Shown piece by piece: positions 52,074-54,171 of a stretch of DNA of 54,171 nucleotides; the stretch's first letter is position 1; the number at the start of each line of letters is the position of its first letter. Under the pieces are notes generated by a model. The model was given only the letters and a program-made list of their open reading frames with translations. It searched no databases and was not told the DNA's origin. The translations under genes were made by a program, and so were the position numbers. This DNA is from Desulfotignum sp. GTDB lineage: Bacteria; Desulfobacterota; Desulfobacteria; Desulfobacterales; Desulfobacteraceae. The stretch is from the NCBI GenBank assembly GCA_011389575.1, contig JAABUB010000013.1, positions 1 through 54,171 of the forward strand. Direction: 5' to 3'.

Positions 52074-53849
52074 TTAGAATACACCTTCCACCTTGCCGGT
52101 TTCCACATCCACATCAACCCGCTTGAATGCCGGGTTGGAGCCGGTACCCGGCATGAGGCTGATGGCTCCTGCTACAGGAACGATGAACCCGGCACCGCCA
52201 TAGGTCAGAACCTCACGGATGGTCAGTCTCCAGCCTTTTGGCACACCTTTGAGGGCAGGATTGTCAGACAGAGACAAATGGGTTTTCACCATGCACATGC
52301 CCAGACCGGCCAGTTCAGGATCAGCCTGGATTCTGGCAAGCGATTTTTCCGCTTCAGCAGAATAATCAACCCCGTCAGCCCCGTACACTTCTTTGGCAAT
52401 GAGTTCGATTCTTTGCTTGATGGGCATATCCAGTTCATAGAGGAATTTAAATTCTGTTTTTTCTTCACAGGCCTCCACAACGGTTTCAGCAAATTCAATG
52501 GCACCCTCTCCGCCCAGTTCCCAGTGACGGGACAGGGCCACCCTGGCACCTTCAGCCTCACACAGCTCTCTGACCTTGGCAATTTCCGCATCAGTGTCAG
52601 TGTAAAAGGCATTGATGCAGACAACCGGAGAAATACCTGCTTTTCTGACGTTCTTGATATGATGAATGAGATTATCGCAACCCTTGGCCACCCATTCAAC
52701 ATTTTCAGTGGAATATTCTTCCGGCATGGGTTTGCCCGGCACAGGCACTGGTGCACCACCATGACATTTAAGAGCCCGGATGGTGGCAACCACCACTGCA
52801 CAGTCAGGCGTGAGACCGGAATAGCGGCATTTGAGGTTCCAGAATTTTTCAAATCCGATATCTGCACCGAATCCGGATTCAGTAACATGGTAATCCGCCA
52901 GTTTCAGACCTACCTTGTCAGCGATGATGGAACTCTGGCCGATGGCGATGTTGGCAAAGGGACCGGCATGGACAATGACCGGCTGGCCCTCGAGGGTCTG
53001 CATCAAAGACGGATTCAGTGCATCCACCATCCAGGCTGTCATGGCCCCGGCCACCTGAAGATCTTCTGTGGTTACCGCTTTGCCTTTTTTGTTGTAGGCC
53101 ACAACAATCTTGCCCATTCTTTCACGCATATCCTTGAGGTCATTGGCCAGAGACAGGATGGCCATGACCTCGGATGACACGGCAATGGCGAATTTGGATT
53201 TCATCATGTATCCATCTGCTTTGCCGTTGACTCCGTCAATCCCGATGATGATGTTTCTCAATGCCTGACAGCAGAAGTCAATAACCCAGCCCATTTCCAC
53301 GTTGGTAGGATCAATGTCCAGTCGTTTCATGCCGGACAGCCGTTCCAGCTGCTCGTCGGTGTAGTTTCTTTCATGCTGCATCCGGGAGGTCAGGGCCACC
53401 ATGGCCAGGTTGTGGGCATTCATGATGGCATTGATATCACCGGTAAAGCCCAGAGAAAACGGGGTTAAAGGAATACACTGGGCCAGGCCGCCGCCTGCAG
53501 CAGATCCCTTGATGTTCATGGTAGGCCCGCCGGAAGGCTGACGGATGGCGGCACATACATTTTTGCCAAGCTTTCCCAGACCCTGGACAAGGCCCATGGA
53601 GGAAGTAGATTTTCCTTCTCCCAGAGGAGTGGGGGAGATGGCGGTAACATCAATGTATTTACCATTGGGTTTGTCTTTCAGACGTTCCATTACTTTTTTG
53701 AAATCAATCTTGCCGATGTAATGGCCCTGAGGCAGCAGTTCTTCTTCAGTCAATCCCAGTTTCTCGCCGATTTCATAAATTTTCAGCATGGATTTTTCAG
53801 CATCTTGCGCAATTTCCCAATCCTGGTGTTTGGTTGGATCTAGTGCCAT
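52074..53849 (-). CDS. fhs: Formate-tetrahydrofolate ligase
   Basis: This 591-residue enzyme makes 10-formyl-THF from formate, THF and [15 protein letters not shown] loop (residues 74-82: TPLGEGKST) binds [42 protein letters not shown] and ECHGG-like [15 protein letters not shown] are typical. With FolD it forms the front of the methyl branch of the acetyl-CoA pathway, used by complete-oxidising or autotrophic sulfate reducers. The ATG follows AAAGGAG. In-frame stops and length match the single-domain bacterial form. Confidence 0.97.
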   Translation of the reverse strand: MALDPTKHQDWEIAQDAEKSMLKIYEIGEKLGLTEEELLPQGHYIGKIDFKKVMERLKDKPNGKYIDVTAISPTPLGEGKSTSSMGLVQGLGKLGKNVCAAIRQPSGGPTMNIKGSAAGGGLAQCIPLTPFSLGFTGDINAIMNAHNLAMVALTSRMQHERNYTDEQLERLSGMKRLDIDPTNVEMGWVIDFCCQALRNIIIGIDGVNGKADGYMMKSKFAIAVSSEVMAILSLANDLKDMRERMGKIVVAYNKKGKAVTTEDLQVAGAMTAWMVDALNPSLMQTLEGQPVIVHAGPFANIAIGQSSIIADKVGLKLADYHVTESGFGADIGFEKFWNLKCRYSGLTPDCAVVVATIRALKCHGGAPVPVPGKPMPEEYSTENVEWVAKGCDNLIHHIKNVRKAGISPVVCINAFYTDTDAEIAKVRELCEAEGARVALSRHWELGGEGAIEFAETVVEACEEKTEFKFLYELDMPIKQRIELIAKEVYGADGVDYSAEAEKSLARIQADPELAGLGMCMVKTHLSLSDNPALKGVPKGWRLTIREVLTYGGAGFIVPVAGAISLMPGTGSNPAFKRVDVDVETGKVEGVF

Positions 53850-54171
53850 GGTTTACTCCTTTGTTGATTTGGACTCTGAACGAGCCAGTGATAAAAATAC
53901 ATATAAAACAAAGCGTTACGCTTATTGTTACCAGTGGCCTGGTGATATGGTTGCCCGTTAGTGTACCTACTATATAAATAAACGCAAAAAATCAATAGTT
54001 TTCACACCGTGATACTTTATTAAAGTGTATTTTTCCAGCATAATGGAACCAGACATGCAGTTTTTGCAAAAAACACAGGTCCGATTCCAGGACAAAAAAA
54101 TCCGGTCCTCATTCCTGAAAACCCGAAAAATAATTATATTTTTTCATGGAAAAATCAATATTTTTCTCACA
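53850..54171. other. 322-bp region upstream of fhs, no gene seen
   Basis: This AT-rich stretch has no supported coding frame. It holds a possible minus-strand promoter for fhs (TTGATT at 53990-53995 and TATAGT at 53969-53974, 15 bases apart, short of ideal). It also holds a small palindrome, ACTTTA-T-TAAAGT (54014-54026), and nested AGGAC/GTCCT repeats near 54085-54112 with A-rich flanks that might be a terminator of a gene beyond the window. I saw no THF or other known riboswitch. Confidence 0.4.

Noticed and set aside
52062..53177. 371-codon open frame on the plus strand opposite fhs
   Set aside because: It is the antisense shadow of a highly conserved gene, with His/Gly/Phe-rich composition and no known motif or ribosome site.
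53850..54171. THF riboswitch upstream of fhs
   Set aside because: No conserved riboswitch core or paired helices could be recognised. The palindromes seen are short and simple.
1..54171. CRISPR array, prophage, insertion sequence or toxin-antitoxin system
   Set aside because: No regularly spaced repeats, integrase, transposase or phage-like genes were seen on either strand.

Overview
The window looks like a piece of chromosome from an anaerobic, sulfate-reducing type deltaproteobacterium, most likely of the Desulfobacterales. This is an inference. It rests on an IscA/HesB-like selenoprotein with an in-frame UGA, a CarD-family regulator, an RnfB-like iron-sulfur flavoprotein, formate-THF ligase next to FolD (methyl branch of the reductive acetyl-CoA pathway), an ADP-forming acyl-CoA synthetase and a very complete dcw cluster. 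No phage, insertion sequence, CRISPR array or plasmid gene was seen. Nearly all of the sequence is coding, in long co-directional blocks with 4-17 bp overlaps.

Layout. 1-7.6 kb: lptG (cut by the window edge) and lptF on the minus strand; divergent thiamin pyrophosphokinase; a lipoprotein with a FliL-like C-terminus; the selenoprotein; then a U32-like iron-sulfur protein overlapping galE, a RimK-like ATP-grasp ligase and a 179-residue protein of unknown function. 7.8-11 kb: birA-bioY-bioM-bioN, a biotin-sensing and uptake operon with a clear BirA operator overlapping the birA start. 11-17.3 kb: a protein with two ribbon-helix-helix-like repeats preceded by a perfect inverted repeat, then a GldA/GldF/GldG/DUF4340-type ABC system and a PlsC-like acyltransferase.

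17.3-36.2 kb: the division and cell-wall (dcw) cluster: mraZ, rsmH, ftsL, ftsI, a murE-murF gene fusion, mraY, murD, ftsW, murG, murC, murB, ftsQ, ftsA, ftsZ, followed by a radical SAM protein. No ddl is present. MraZ-type GTGG repeats occur in two inverted blocks upstream of mraZ. 36.3-39.1 kb: glpK and a manganese-dependent pyrophosphatase, each alone and preceded by palindromes or a promoter; a strong terminator ends this block.

39.1-53.8 kb, all minus strand: a REC-PAS-kinase-REC hybrid regulator; an RnfB/GltD-like fusion; an RluD-family pseudouridine synthase and carD; pth, rplY, prs, tRNA-Gln(UUG), ispE, a DUF1844 protein and ADP-forming acyl-CoA synthetase; then a REP-like palindrome, folD and fhs. 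The last 322 bases hold no recognisable gene and probably contain the fhs promoter. The most notable items are the selenoprotein with its candidate SECIS hairpin, the inverted MraZ operator, the MurE-MurF fusion, the tandem RHH regulator with its operator, and the RnfB-GltD fusion with altered dinucleotide motifs.
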